This document shows, piece by piece, positions 1-5,527 of a DNA stretch of 7,257 bases. The stretch lies in assembly GCA_013824385.1 (NCBI GenBank), contig PNNU01000165.1:1-7257 (forward strand). The letters are read 5' to 3'. The notes beneath the pieces are model-generated. The model searched no databases, had not been told where the DNA came from, and was given only the letters and a program-made list of their open reading frames with translations. The position numbers and the translations under genes were made by a program. Each line of letters starts with the position of its first letter. The first letter of the stretch is position 1. The DNA comes from Anaerolinea sp. (GTDB lineage: Bacteria; Chloroflexota; Anaerolineae; Anaerolineales; Anaerolineaceae).

Positions 1-223
1 CCTCCACTTCGTCTTTGTACAGATCAAACCCGGCCACCTTTACCGTGCCGCTGCTTGGGTGAATCAAACCAGTCAGACATGAGAAGAGAGTTGTTTTCCC
101 TGAGCCATTCGGGCCGGTGATCACTGCGATTTCTGTCGGTTTGAGCGAAAAACTTACCGGTGATACCGCATAATACTCATTATATTTTTTTGAGAGGTCT
201 TCTACTTTCAAAATGTCGGTCAT
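1..223 (-). CDS. ABC transporter ATP-binding protein, N-terminal fragment (cut by window edge)
   Basis: The minus-strand frame opens at an ATG (221-223) and runs off the left edge after 74 complete codons. The protein begins MTDILKVEDLSKKY, the usual first strand of an ABC ATPase, with a tyrosine cluster (residues 14-18) where the adenine-stacking A-loop lies. A perfect Walker A motif, GPNGSGKTT, sits at residues 37-45 with the catalytic lysine at 43. It is followed by LFSCLTGLIHPSSGTVKVAG, the typical stretch leading towards the Q-loop. The Q-loop, signature motif and Walker B lie outside the window. The closest pattern is the CcmA/ABC-2 exporter class rather than OppD/OppF, but this is inference from a fragment. 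A GGGGA stretch about 8 nt upstream could serve as ribosome binding site. It shares strand with the LacI gene but is separated from it by 245 bp with a hairpin, so it is probably a separate unit. Confidence 0.9.
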   Translation of the reverse strand, partial: MTDILKVEDLSKKYNEYYAVSPVSFSLKPTEIAVITGPNGSGKTTLFSCLTGLIHPSSGTVKVAGFDLYKDEVE

Positions 224-331
224 CTTAATTCCCCGTTTCCATGGTTGGGGTCATCCCAAATAGGTATATATTATGTCATTATCAACCCAATTGATAAAAA
301 TACTATAGGAATATTGTTTCTTCATTATTAA
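224..331 (-). promoter_or_regulatory. AT-rich upstream region of the ABC ATPase gene, promoter not resolved
   Basis: Read on the minus strand, this stretch contains TTGGGT and, after 16 nt, TATACC, along with other AT-rich hexamers such as TATAGT. A promoter for the ATPase gene probably lies here, but no single -35/-10 pair stands out. A short imperfect inverted repeat (ATCAA at 281-285, TTGAT at 291-295) overlaps the candidate -35. No LacI-type operator like those elsewhere in the window is present, which suggests the ATPase gene is not under the same control. Confidence 0.25.
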
Positions 332-368
332 ACCAATAAAATCCGTCTTTCCAGCGGATTTTATTGGT
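332..368 (-). terminator. Perfect 14-bp stem hairpin, probable terminator of the LacI gene
   Basis: The arms 332-345 and 355-368 are perfectly complementary (14 bp) around a 9-nt loop. The element lies about 100 bp past the stop of the minus-strand LacI gene and before the ATPase gene. Read on the minus strand the stem is followed by TTTAATAATG, a short and interrupted U tract. On the plus strand no T run follows. A weak intrinsic terminator for the regulator transcript is the simplest reading. The outer part of the stem is A/T-rich, which is not ideal, so an RNA-processing or stabilising hairpin is also possible. Confidence 0.5.
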
Positions 369-386
369 CGATCTGGAAGAAGATGC

Positions 387-405
387 TCTGATGCTTAGCA
401 TCAGA
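387..405. repeat. 19-bp palindrome with 9-bp arms downstream of the LacI gene
   Basis: The arms TCTGATGCT (387-395) and AGCATCAGA (397-405) are perfectly complementary around a single central base. As RNA this would form a hairpin with a 3-nt loop. It lies between the LacI stop and the 14-bp hairpin. There is no T tract on either side, so it could be the first of two tandem 3' hairpins on the LacI mRNA or a protein-binding site. It does not resemble the GC-centred operators at 1583 and 2943. Confidence 0.45.
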
Positions 406-468
406 ATGATTTTACAAGAGAATGGCCGTAAAAACAATTTGTCGTCTGTTGTAACTGGTTCATTTTAA

Positions 469-1536
469 TTACTTGATCTCAATTTGATCGAAGTCTGCCA
501 AACGGAAGCATGATTGTCGAATAATCAGATCAGTGTCCATAATTATTCTGCGTGGTGCAAGGCTGTCATCTCCAATCTGCTCGATAAGGCTTTCTACGGA
601 GCGCAGCCCCAATTCGGGCACGTTCTGTCTGACAGTTGAAAGTTGATTGCTGCCATAAGAAGCTGCCGGAAGATCGTCAAAACCAATAATCGAAACGTCT
701 TGTGGAATGCGTAGATTGGCTTCTTCAATCGCTTTCATGGCACCTACTGCCATCACGTCTGAAGCAGCAAAGACGCCATCCGGTTTGTAAGGAAGCAGTT
801 TCTGCATGGCCAGGTAGCCGCCGGTTTCAGTAAAATTTCCTTCCACGATCAGGGATTCGTCCAATTGGCCGTTTTCTTTTTTGATGGCTTGCCGATATCC
901 GTCCAGACGGTCAATGCCAACAGTACTATCAACAGGTCCTGTTATGGTGGCGATTTTTCGGCATCCGGTTTTACTTAGATAATTTACAGCTGTTTTAGCC
1001 GCATTGATGTTGTCTATATCAATATAAGTCACATTATCCGAACGAAATGGTCGGCCTACCACCACCAGCGGGATCTTTTGGTCGATCATTCTGCCTATGA
1101 TGCCCTGGTCTCCGTGGTGACCCGATTGAATAATCACGCCATCCAGAAAACCCTTACGCCCGACACGCGGAAACACGTTTTCTTCATCATCTTTTGTACT
1201 AACCAAAAAGAGGGCGAGGGTGTAACTATATAAATTGCAGGCTTTGGCGATGCCCATTAACAAGTTAGGATAGTATGGGTCAGTGAAAAAAGTACTGACA
1301 CTATGGGGCAAGATCAGGCCAATTGTCCAAGATCGCTGCATGGCCAGGGTTCTGGCGGCGGCATTGGGGTGGAAATGTTTTTCTTCGATGATATCCAAAA
1401 CGCGCTGACGGACATCCTTTTTGACACTCGGATGTTCATTGACCACTCGCGAAACCGTAGACCGTGACACACCGGCCAGTTGTGCAATATCATCAAGTGT
1501 TAGATTATTCTCTCTCTGATCCTGTTGGTTTTTCAC
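469..1536 (-). CDS. LacI-family transcriptional repressor
   Basis: This 355-residue protein has the full LacI/GalR architecture. An N-terminal helix-turn-helix spans about residues 12-39 (LTLDDIAQLAGVSRSTVSRV), and a hinge helix follows at 57-66 (NAAARTLAMQ), where Leu64 matches the leucine that family members insert into the central CpG step of the operator. A periplasmic-binding-protein-like ligand domain runs from about residue 70 (WTIGLILP) to the end, with typical motifs DGVIIQ (132-137), ASDVMAVGAM (258-267) and IGFDDLP (284-290). The length is normal for the family. The start is GTG, because an in-frame TAA lies only four codons upstream and no later start keeps the DNA-binding domain whole. 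No Shine-Dalgarno sequence is visible before it. The gene is divergent from GH130, with a perfect LacI-type palindrome between them, so autoregulation and local control are likely. The effector is not readable from sequence; an imported sugar or a phosphorolysis product is the obvious guess. Confidence 0.95.
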   Translation of the reverse strand: MKNQQDQRENNLTLDDIAQLAGVSRSTVSRVVNEHPSVKKDVRQRVLDIIEEKHFHPNAAARTLAMQRSWTIGLILPHSVSTFFTDPYYPNLLMGIAKACNLYSYTLALFLVSTKDDEENVFPRVGRKGFLDGVIIQSGHHGDQGIIGRMIDQKIPLVVVGRPFRSDNVTYIDIDNINAAKTAVNYLSKTGCRKIATITGPVDSTVGIDRLDGYRQAIKKENGQLDESLIVEGNFTETGGYLAMQKLLPYKPDGVFAASDVMAVGAMKAIEEANLRIPQDVSIIGFDDLPAASYGSNQLSTVRQNVPELGLRSVESLIEQIGDDSLAPRRIIMDTDLIIRQSCFRLADFDQIEIK

Positions 1537-1552
1537 GATTGTTGTTTAGCCG

Positions 1553-1583
1553 TTGATCTGAATTTTTTGGATTATGCTATAAT
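1553..1583 (+). promoter_or_regulatory. Predicted extended -10 promoter of the GH130 gene
   Basis: A consensus -10 box TATAAT (1578-1583) is preceded by TGC (1575-1577), which makes an extended -10 element. The best -35 candidate is TTGATC (1553-1558) with a long 19-nt spacer. The extended -10 would compensate for this weak -35. The start point would fall near 1590, inside the operator at 1583-1596, so repressor binding should block the promoter directly. The 5' leader would be about 90 nt. Confidence 0.6.
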
Positions 1584-1596
1584 GGAAGCGCTTCCA
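1583..1596. promoter_or_regulatory. Operator 1: perfect 14-bp LacI-type palindrome shared by divergent promoters
   Basis: TGGAAGCGCTTCCA is a perfect inverted repeat with the central CpG typical of LacI/GalR-family operators. It lies at the predicted start points of both the minus-strand LacI promoter and the plus-strand GH130 promoter, so one bound dimer could silence both. Operator 2 at 2943-2964 matches 11 of its 14 core bases. That the adjacent LacI-family protein binds here is inferred from position and symmetry. Confidence 0.8.
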
Positions 1597-1602
1597 AAAA
1601 TG

Positions 1603-1630
1603 AGTATACATCAATTCAATCGAGAGTCAA
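1603..1630 (-). promoter_or_regulatory. Predicted sigma-70 promoter of the LacI gene
   Basis: On the minus strand TTGACT (1630-1625) is followed after 16 nt by TATACT (1608-1603). Five of six bases match consensus in each hexamer. Transcription would start near 1596, at the edge of the 14-bp operator, leaving a 5' leader of about 60 nt before the GTG start. A repressor bound to the operator would cover the start point, which is the usual arrangement for autorepression. Confidence 0.65.
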
Positions 1631-1666
1631 TATACCGATTTATTACATGAACATTTTCATTCCAAG

Positions 1667-1672
1667 AAAGGG
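1667..1672 (+). promoter_or_regulatory. Ribosome binding site of the GH130 gene
   Basis: AAAGGG lies 9 nt before the ATG at 1682. It supports that ATG as the start, and no other initiator with a comparable site is close by. Confidence 0.6.
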
Positions 1673-1681
1673 CTAAATCTC

Positions 1682-2656
1682 ATGACTGGTTCAAATGTAT
1701 TACCCAATATTCCCTGGCAGGAGCGTCCAGCTGGCAATACCGAAATTATCTGGCGTTATTCGGCCAACCCCATCATCCCCAGGGATTTGATCCCATCATC
1801 CAACAGTATTTTCAATAGCGCAGTGGTACCTTTCAAGGGCAAGTATGCGGGTGTATTCAGGTGTGACAATAAAAAACGTGAAATGAATCTGCACCGAGGA
1901 TTCAGCGACAACGGTTTTGATTGGAAACTGGAAGATGCCCCGATCAACTGGCAGTGTGACGATGCCGAGATTGCCCAATACCAATATCGCTACGATCCCC
2001 GCGTGGTTTGGCTGGAAGACCGCTACTATGTGACCTGGTGCAACGGGTACCATGGCCCCACCATCGGCATTGGCTACACCTATGATTTTGAAAAATTCCA
2101 CTTTCTTGAAAACGCCCTGTTGCCTTTTAACCGCAACGGTGTGCTCTTTCCACGCAAGATCAACGGCAAATATGTGATGCTTAGCCGTCCCAGTGACAAC
2201 GGACATACCCCGTTTGGTGATATTTACATCAGCCAGAGCTTGGATATGATCCATTGGGGCGAACACCGTTTTGTGATGGGCACCAAGGGCGGCTGGCAGA
2301 GCACCAAAGTGGGGGCGGGACCAGTGCCCATTGAAACCCCCGAAGGCTGGCTGTTGTTCTATCACGGTGTTTTAACTTCTTGCAACGGTTTTGTTTACAG
2401 CTACGGTGCAGCTTTGCTGGATCTTGAGCAGCCCTGGAAAGTAAAATATCGCGGCGGACCTTACCTTATGTCTCCGCAGACTTTATATGAATGTGTGGGT
2501 GATACTCCTAATGTAGCCTTCCCATGTGCGTCACTTTATGATGAGCCAACCGGCAGAATTGCCATCTATTACGGCGGTGCAGACACGGTAACGGGTCTGG
2601 CTTTCTGCAAGATCAATGACATTTTGGATTTTGTGAAGTCCACGAACGATCTCTAG
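1682..2656 (+). CDS. GH130 family glycoside phosphorylase, probably acting on beta-mannosides
   Basis: The 324-residue protein matches the single five-bladed beta-propeller domain of GH130 in length and motifs, and it has no signal peptide, so it should be cytoplasmic. Family members cleave beta-mannosides with inorganic phosphate to release alpha-mannose 1-phosphate. Seen here: Asn45-Ser46 ([17 protein letters not shown], ending in Arg60), the YDPRV motif with the presumed general acid Asp105, Arg151-Asn152 before GVLFP, Arg169 in MLSRPS, Lys209 in STKVGAG, and His228 in FYHGV. As I recall from characterised GH130 phosphorylases, the Arg/Asn/Arg/Lys/His set forms the phosphate site. Its retention favours a phosphorylase over the hydrolytic GH130 subfamilies. 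The acceptor (mannose, glucose or GlcNAc) cannot be decided by eye. The gene has its own repressible promoter, is divergent from the LacI gene, and lies upstream of an oligosaccharide-type ABC importer, consistent with breakdown of the imported sugar inside the cell. No clear terminator follows, so some readthrough towards the transporter genes is possible. Confidence 0.9.
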   Translation: MTGSNVLPNIPWQERPAGNTEIIWRYSANPIIPRDLIPSSNSIFNSAVVPFKGKYAGVFRCDNKKREMNLHRGFSDNGFDWKLEDAPINWQCDDAEIAQYQYRYDPRVVWLEDRYYVTWCNGYHGPTIGIGYTYDFEKFHFLENALLPFNRNGVLFPRKINGKYVMLSRPSDNGHTPFGDIYISQSLDMIHWGEHRFVMGTKGGWQSTKVGAGPVPIETPEGWLLFYHGVLTSCNGFVYSYGAALLDLEQPWKVKYRGGPYLMSPQTLYECVGDTPNVAFPCASLYDEPTGRIAIYYGGADTVTGLAFCKINDILDFVKSTNDL

Positions 2657-2906
2657 ATCGATTAAATTGTTTAGGTATCAGTTTGGCCGCGACAAGCGGA
2701 TGATAAATTTGACTAAGTAATCACTAGGATTACAGGTTGAGGTTCCTCAGAATGCAAATTGCGTCTTCTATTGATATTTAATAATATATGCGAACAAATT
2801 GGTAAATCTTTTGGCTGGTTTTGTGTGAATAAGTAATCAAAAAAGCCAATAACTATTACCCGAATATAATTTTGTGGTCAAAAAAAGAAGAAAAATAAAT
2901 AAGTGA
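2657..2906. other. Intergenic region after GH130: no gene, several small inverted repeats
   Basis: No convincing reading frame is present. Small inverted repeats are visible: CGATCT/AGATCG around the GH130 stop codon (2647-2660), GTAATC/GATTAC (2717-2722 with 2728-2733), and TGAGG/CCTCA (2738-2742 with 2745-2749). A longer imperfect stem pairs TTGGCT (2811-2816) with AGCCAA (2844-2849) and extends inward through TTTTG/CAAAA after a 2-nt bulge. None is followed by a T tract, so a standard intrinsic terminator for GH130 is not evident. Composition becomes strongly A/T-rich from about 2770 towards the promoter at 2907. Confidence 0.5.
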
Positions 2907-2935
2907 TTGACTTTTAGAAAAAATATACATATAAT
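2907..2935 (+). promoter_or_regulatory. Near-consensus sigma-70 promoter of the transporter operon
   Basis: TTGACT (2907-2912), a 17-nt spacer and a perfect TATAAT (2930-2935) form the best promoter in the window. The upstream 30 bp is very A-rich and may act as an UP element. Transcription would start near 2942, immediately before operator 2. The first solid gene downstream is the binding protein at 3546, which leaves a leader of about 600 nt. Confidence 0.8.
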
Positions 2936-2942
2936 ATCCATA

Positions 2943-2964
2943 TTCATGAAAGCGCTCTCATGAA
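2943..2964. promoter_or_regulatory. Operator 2: 22-bp LacI-type palindrome at the transporter promoter
   Basis: The arms TTCATGAAAGC (2943-2953) and GCTCTCATGAA (2954-2964) are complementary with one mismatched pair and have the same central GCGC as operator 1. The 14-bp core TGAAAGCGCTCTCA agrees with operator 1 at 11 of 14 positions. It covers the predicted start point of the promoter at 2907-2935, the classical position for repression. The core also fits the catabolite-responsive element consensus TGWNANCGNTNWCA, but that site type belongs to the same protein family, and the adjacent LacI-type protein is the simpler candidate binder. Confidence 0.75.
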
Positions 2965-3463
2965 AATCATCAATAATGAATAGTCGCTTTTTTGGGTATA
3001 TCCCACCAGTTGGTGTCGAAAAAACCTTGTTTGAAGAAATATCGGCAGTTATCAGGTTCCGAACTAGTCTACTCGGGTAAAGAGGAAACTCAGAAGGATT
3101 GTATGCCGCTCTCGATTAAAGCAGTTGCTTCTTACACCACCTTTATTCAGGTGGATAATACTTATGAAAGTTCCAAGGATGTTACCCATAGGGGGGTGAT
3201 CGTTGAGATTATGAAGTATTCAACGGCGTCCAAGGTAAAACCCATAAGTATGTTTTCCAGAAAATGTAATCATTCAAAAAGCACCTAATTTGACTTAACT
3301 CAAGTAAAGATTATTGATCTATGCGATTATGTGTAACAAAGTTAGAACTTTAAAAAAGAAAGAACCCTAAATATCCAAGTATGGTTTGAGAGTTAAATGT
3401 TATTGTATGGTTGTTTCCATATATCGAACTCTCTCAACTTGTTCTTACTTAATTATCTTACTA

Positions 3464-3473
3464 AAAGGAGGTG
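3464..3473 (+). promoter_or_regulatory. Isolated strong Shine-Dalgarno sequence in the leader
   Basis: AAAGGAGGTG matches the usual 16S anti-Shine-Dalgarno region almost completely, yet no gene starts at a normal distance from it. The only frame it might serve begins with a TTG at 3490, 16 nt downstream. That frame encodes 19 residues (starting MLVEDLIFSN, ending KRRKKK) and stops in an ATGA overlap with the start of the binding protein (TGA at 3547-3549). The spacing is too long for efficient initiation. It may be a ribosome standby site, a leader-peptide site or chance. Confidence 0.4.
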
Positions 3474-3530
3474 GTTAACCTAAACAATCTTGCTTGTAGA
3501 AGATCTGATATTTTCCAACCCGTACTATAA

Positions 3531-3536
3531 AAGGAG
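3531..3536 (+). promoter_or_regulatory. Ribosome binding site of the solute-binding protein gene
   Basis: AAGGAG lies 9 nt before the ATG at 3546 and fixes that start, which also gives a textbook lipoprotein signal peptide. Confidence 0.85.
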
Positions 3537-3545
3537 AAAGAAGAA

Positions 3546-5450
3546 ATGAAACGTTTGATGCTTGTTTTGTCAGTTGTTCTCGTCTTCACTTTGCTTCTGG
3601 GTGCTTGCGCAAAAGCCCCTGTCGCCACTGAAGCACCTGCAGCTACCGCTGCCGCCACAGAAGCTCCTGTAGCTACTGAAGCTCCTGCCGCCTCTGGTGA
3701 AGCAGCAGCCGAAGTTGTTGCTGGCGATACCGTCCTCCCCCGCACTGAGACCCTGTATTTCAATGGTCAGCAGTGGAGTGCCGTTGTCTGCTGGAACCCT
3801 TACAGCTCCAACTGTAACAACGCTATGGCTATTGCCCAGCAAGACAATGCCCGCACAATCATGTTCGAAACCCCCTACATGTACAACATGATGGACGGCA
3901 AGGTATATCCTTTGTTAGCTGATGGCCCCTATGCTTGGGACGAAGGCATGACCAAGATCACCTTCAAACTCAAAGCCGCCGCCAAATGGTCAGATGGCAC
4001 CGCCGTGACCGCTGATGATGTTGCTTACACCTGGGCTTCCCATGTGAAATACAGCACCAATACAGGCGTCGCCAACAAAGATTTCATTGCTGACATCGTT
4101 GCTGTTGATGCCTCAACCGTTGATGTTATGGCAGTTTTGGGCGACGATGGCAAGGCTCTCAATCCCCTGCTTGTTCAGGCTTACTTGAGCAGCAATTATG
4201 TGAACCAGAAGGCATGGACCGAAACTTTGGAAGCCCGCGCCGCTGGTGATTCAGCCGCCTTCATGGCTGATGTTGCTGAAGATGTTGTTTACTCTGGTCC
4301 TTACGGAAAATTCTTCTCTGACGACACCAAAGTTGTCTACATCCGTAACGATGCATATTGGGGACAAGATGCCTCCATGTGGGGCAAACTTCCTGCTCCT
4401 AAGTACCTGGCTCACATCATCTACAAAGATAACGCAGCTGGAACCACTGCTTTAGCAGCCGGTGAAGTTGACGTATCACAACAATTCAACTCCAATGTTC
4501 AGGATCTCTGGTTAACCCAAGGCCTGCCCATCTCCACCTACTTACCCGAAGCCCCCTACGGCATCGGTGCCAGCCTCCCAACCGCTTTCTTCAACACTGC
4601 TTCCTTGGGTCTGGATAACGTTGCTGTCCGCAAAGCAATCGCCATGGCTGTCGATTATGACACCATCATTGCCAACGCTATGACCAATCAATCTGCCACC
4701 TTCACCCAGGTCCCACGGTCTCTCATGAACCCGACTCCTGGTGAACAGGCTCTCTATGATCAGGCTGCTGTTGCTGACCTGCAATTCGCTGGCAAAGACA
4801 TCGAAGGTGCAAATGCACTTCTCGATGAAGCCGGAATCAAAGATACCGACGGTGATGGTTTCCGCGATATCGATGGCAAGAAATTGTCTTATGTCGCCAC
4901 CTGCCCCAATGGCTGGTCTGACTGGCAAGCTGCAATCGAAGTTGTTGCCGCTGCTGGCGCCAACATTGGCCTCGAAATCACCACTCAATACCCTGAATGG
5001 GGTGTCTATCAAACAGTTGTTACCAACTCCCCACTTCCCGCTGAAGGCTATGACATCTTCATGATGTGGTCCGACGGCGCTGGCCCAACTCAACCTTGGG
5101 GTCGTATCCGCCACCTGCTCTCTGGCGAATTCGCTGGAACCGCCAACAACTGGAATGGTAACTGGAGCGGCTACAACAATCCTGATGTTAACGCTCTGAT
5201 TGCTTCCATCCCAACCGAAACTGATGCTGCCAAGTTGAAAGAAACCTACACAGCATTGGTCAAGGCTTACCTGACCGACGTCCCCTCCTTCACCCTGATG
5301 TATCGCCCGCAAGCTTTCCACACAGTTAACGAAACTGTTTGGACAAACTTCCCGCACGAAGGTGACGGAACCGATCCTGCAGTTCCCCCGCTCGATCTGA
5401 CCGACGGCTATTCTGTTGCTGGTCTCTACAACCTGACTCTGGTTAAGTAA
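3546..5450 (+). CDS. Family 5 extracellular solute-binding lipoprotein (oligosaccharide/peptide ABC importer)
   Basis: This 634-residue protein starts with a lipoprotein signal peptide: positive MKR, a hydrophobic core, and the lipobox LGAC with the lipidated Cys21. Residues 22 to about 55 form a low-complexity Ala/Pro/Thr/Glu tether containing APVATEAP twice. The rest fits SBP_bac_5 (OppA/DppA class), including [16 protein letters not shown] (148-163), the family's usual signature, and a typical C-terminal lobe ending near residue 634. An EF-hand-like loop [12 protein letters not shown] (433-444) could hold a calcium ion. Family 5 proteins bind peptides, nickel or oligosaccharides such as cellobiose and mannobiose (as in Thermotoga). 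The adjacent GH130 gene favours a beta-mannoside here, which is inference. The gene heads the transporter operon, has a strong promoter with an operator and a good ribosome binding site, and is rich in C-ending codons compared with the permeases, consistent with high expression. Confidence 0.92.
   Translation: MKRLMLVLSVVLVFTLLLGACAKAPVATEAPAATAAATEAPVATEAPAASGEAAAEVVAGDTVLPRTETLYFNGQQWSAVVCWNPYSSNCNNAMAIAQQDNARTIMFETPYMYNMMDGKVYPLLADGPYAWDEGMTKITFKLKAAAKWSDGTAVTADDVAYTWASHVKYSTNTGVANKDFIADIVAVDASTVDVMAVLGDDGKALNPLLVQAYLSSNYVNQKAWTETLEARAAGDSAAFMADVAEDVVYSGPYGKFFSDDTKVVYIRNDAYWGQDASMWGKLPAPKYLAHIIYKDNAAGTTALAAGEVDVSQQFNSNVQDLWLTQGLPISTYLPEAPYGIGASLPTAFFNTASLGLDNVAVRKAIAMAVDYDTIIANAMTNQSATFTQVPRSLMNPTPGEQALYDQAAVADLQFAGKDIEGANALLDEAGIKDTDGDGFRDIDGKKLSYVATCPNGWSDWQAAIEVVAAAGANIGLEITTQYPEWGVYQTVVTNSPLPAEGYDIFMMWSDGAGPTQPWGRIRHLLSGEFAGTANNWNGNWSGYNNPDVNALIASIPTETDAAKLKETYTALVKAYLTDVPSFTLMYRPQAFHTVNETVWTNFPHEGDGTDPAVPPLDLTDGYSVAGLYNLTLVK
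3615..3686 (+). repeat. Imperfect 24-nt repeats encoding the APVATEAP linker
   Basis: Two 24-nt units at 3615-3638 and 3663-3686, 48 nt apart, both encode APVATEAP and agree at 20 of 24 bases. All four differences are synonymous third-position changes. The segment between them ([14 protein letters not shown]) is of the same composition. This is the flexible tether between the lipid-anchored cysteine and the binding domain. The synonymous drift suggests that the amino-acid pattern is maintained. Confidence 0.75.
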
Positions 5451-5468
5451 TCTGAATTGAAGTAAAAT

Positions 5469-5503
5469 ACAGCCATGTTCCGCTTATCACGGGACATGGC
5501 TGT
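5469..5503 (+). terminator. 13-bp hairpin between binding protein and permease (attenuator or mRNA stabiliser)
   Basis: The arms 5469-5481 and 5491-5503 pair over 13 bp with a single G-U pair and a 9-nt loop. The element begins 19 nt after the stop of the binding protein and ends 24 nt before the permease start. It is followed by TATCTAGTATG and not by a run of T, so full termination is doubtful. Hairpins at this position in binding-protein operons (for example between malE and malF in enterobacteria) protect the upstream mRNA or reduce downstream transcription, giving an excess of binding protein over permease. The same role is inferred here. Confidence 0.7.
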
Positions 5504-5513
5504 TATCTAGTAT

Positions 5514-5520
5514 GAGGAGG
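5514..5520 (+). promoter_or_regulatory. Strong ribosome binding site that decides a TTG start
   Basis: GAGGAGG ends 7 nt before the TTG at 5528. This supports the rare TTG codon as the true start of the permease; the resulting N-terminus ([15 protein letters not shown]) is the expected charged segment followed by the first membrane helix. The ATG at 5512 is out of frame and closes after ten codons. Confidence 0.8.
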
Positions 5521-5527
5521 TATTGCC

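Larger units (their letters stand above)
2965..3545 (+). promoter_or_regulatory. Long structured 5' leader of the binding-protein gene, no convincing gene
   Basis: This 581-bp stretch, with the operator ahead of it, would be the untranslated leader of the transporter mRNA. Visible structure: a hairpin CCACCT/AGGTGG with a 6-nt loop (3137-3154), then a nested structure in which GAGAGTT (3388-3394) pairs with AACTCTC (3427-3433) around an inner hairpin TATGG/CCATA (3406-3410 with 3417-3421). A very strong Shine-Dalgarno-like sequence follows at 3464-3473, well ahead of the real site at 3531. Reading frames exist (a 34-codon frame from the ATG at 2976 and a 98-codon frame from a TTG at 2992), but neither has a ribosome binding site or recognisable sequence. 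I see no match to a riboswitch class I know. It could be regulatory RNA, a decayed gene or simple spacer. Confidence 0.5.

Noticed and set aside
1796..2365. 189-codon minus-strand frame inside the GH130 gene
   Set aside because: It is antisense to conserved GH130 motifs and has no family resemblance.
2947..2960. CcpA catabolite-responsive element
   Set aside because: The core fits the cre consensus, but nothing in the window indicates a CcpA/HPr system. A matching local LacI-type regulator and a second related operator explain the site better.
3131..3200. T-box or other known riboswitch in the leader
   Set aside because: The CCACCT/AGGTGG hairpin and GGGGGGTG stretch drew attention, but the conserved T-box sequence and a terminator with a T tract are absent, and no other class I know fits.
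2992..3288. 98-codon plus-strand frame as a normal gene
   Set aside because: It would need a TTG start with no ribosome site, shows no recognisable domain and lies in the transporter leader. It is kept only as a possible remnant.
3290..3318. Second promoter in the leader beginning with TTGACT at 3290
   Set aside because: The -35 is good, but the best hexamer at proper spacing (TATTGA or close by) is a poor -10, and the promoter at 2907-2935 is far stronger.
4542..5357. 271-codon minus-strand frame inside the binding-protein gene
   Set aside because: It is antisense to a clear SBP_bac_5 coding region with conserved motifs, has no recognisable protein sequence, and follows from the codon pattern of the real gene.
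5504..5514. Full intrinsic terminator after the binding-protein gene
   Set aside because: The hairpin is strong but the following sequence TATCTAGTATG is not a T tract, and the permeases clearly belong to the same operon without another visible promoter.
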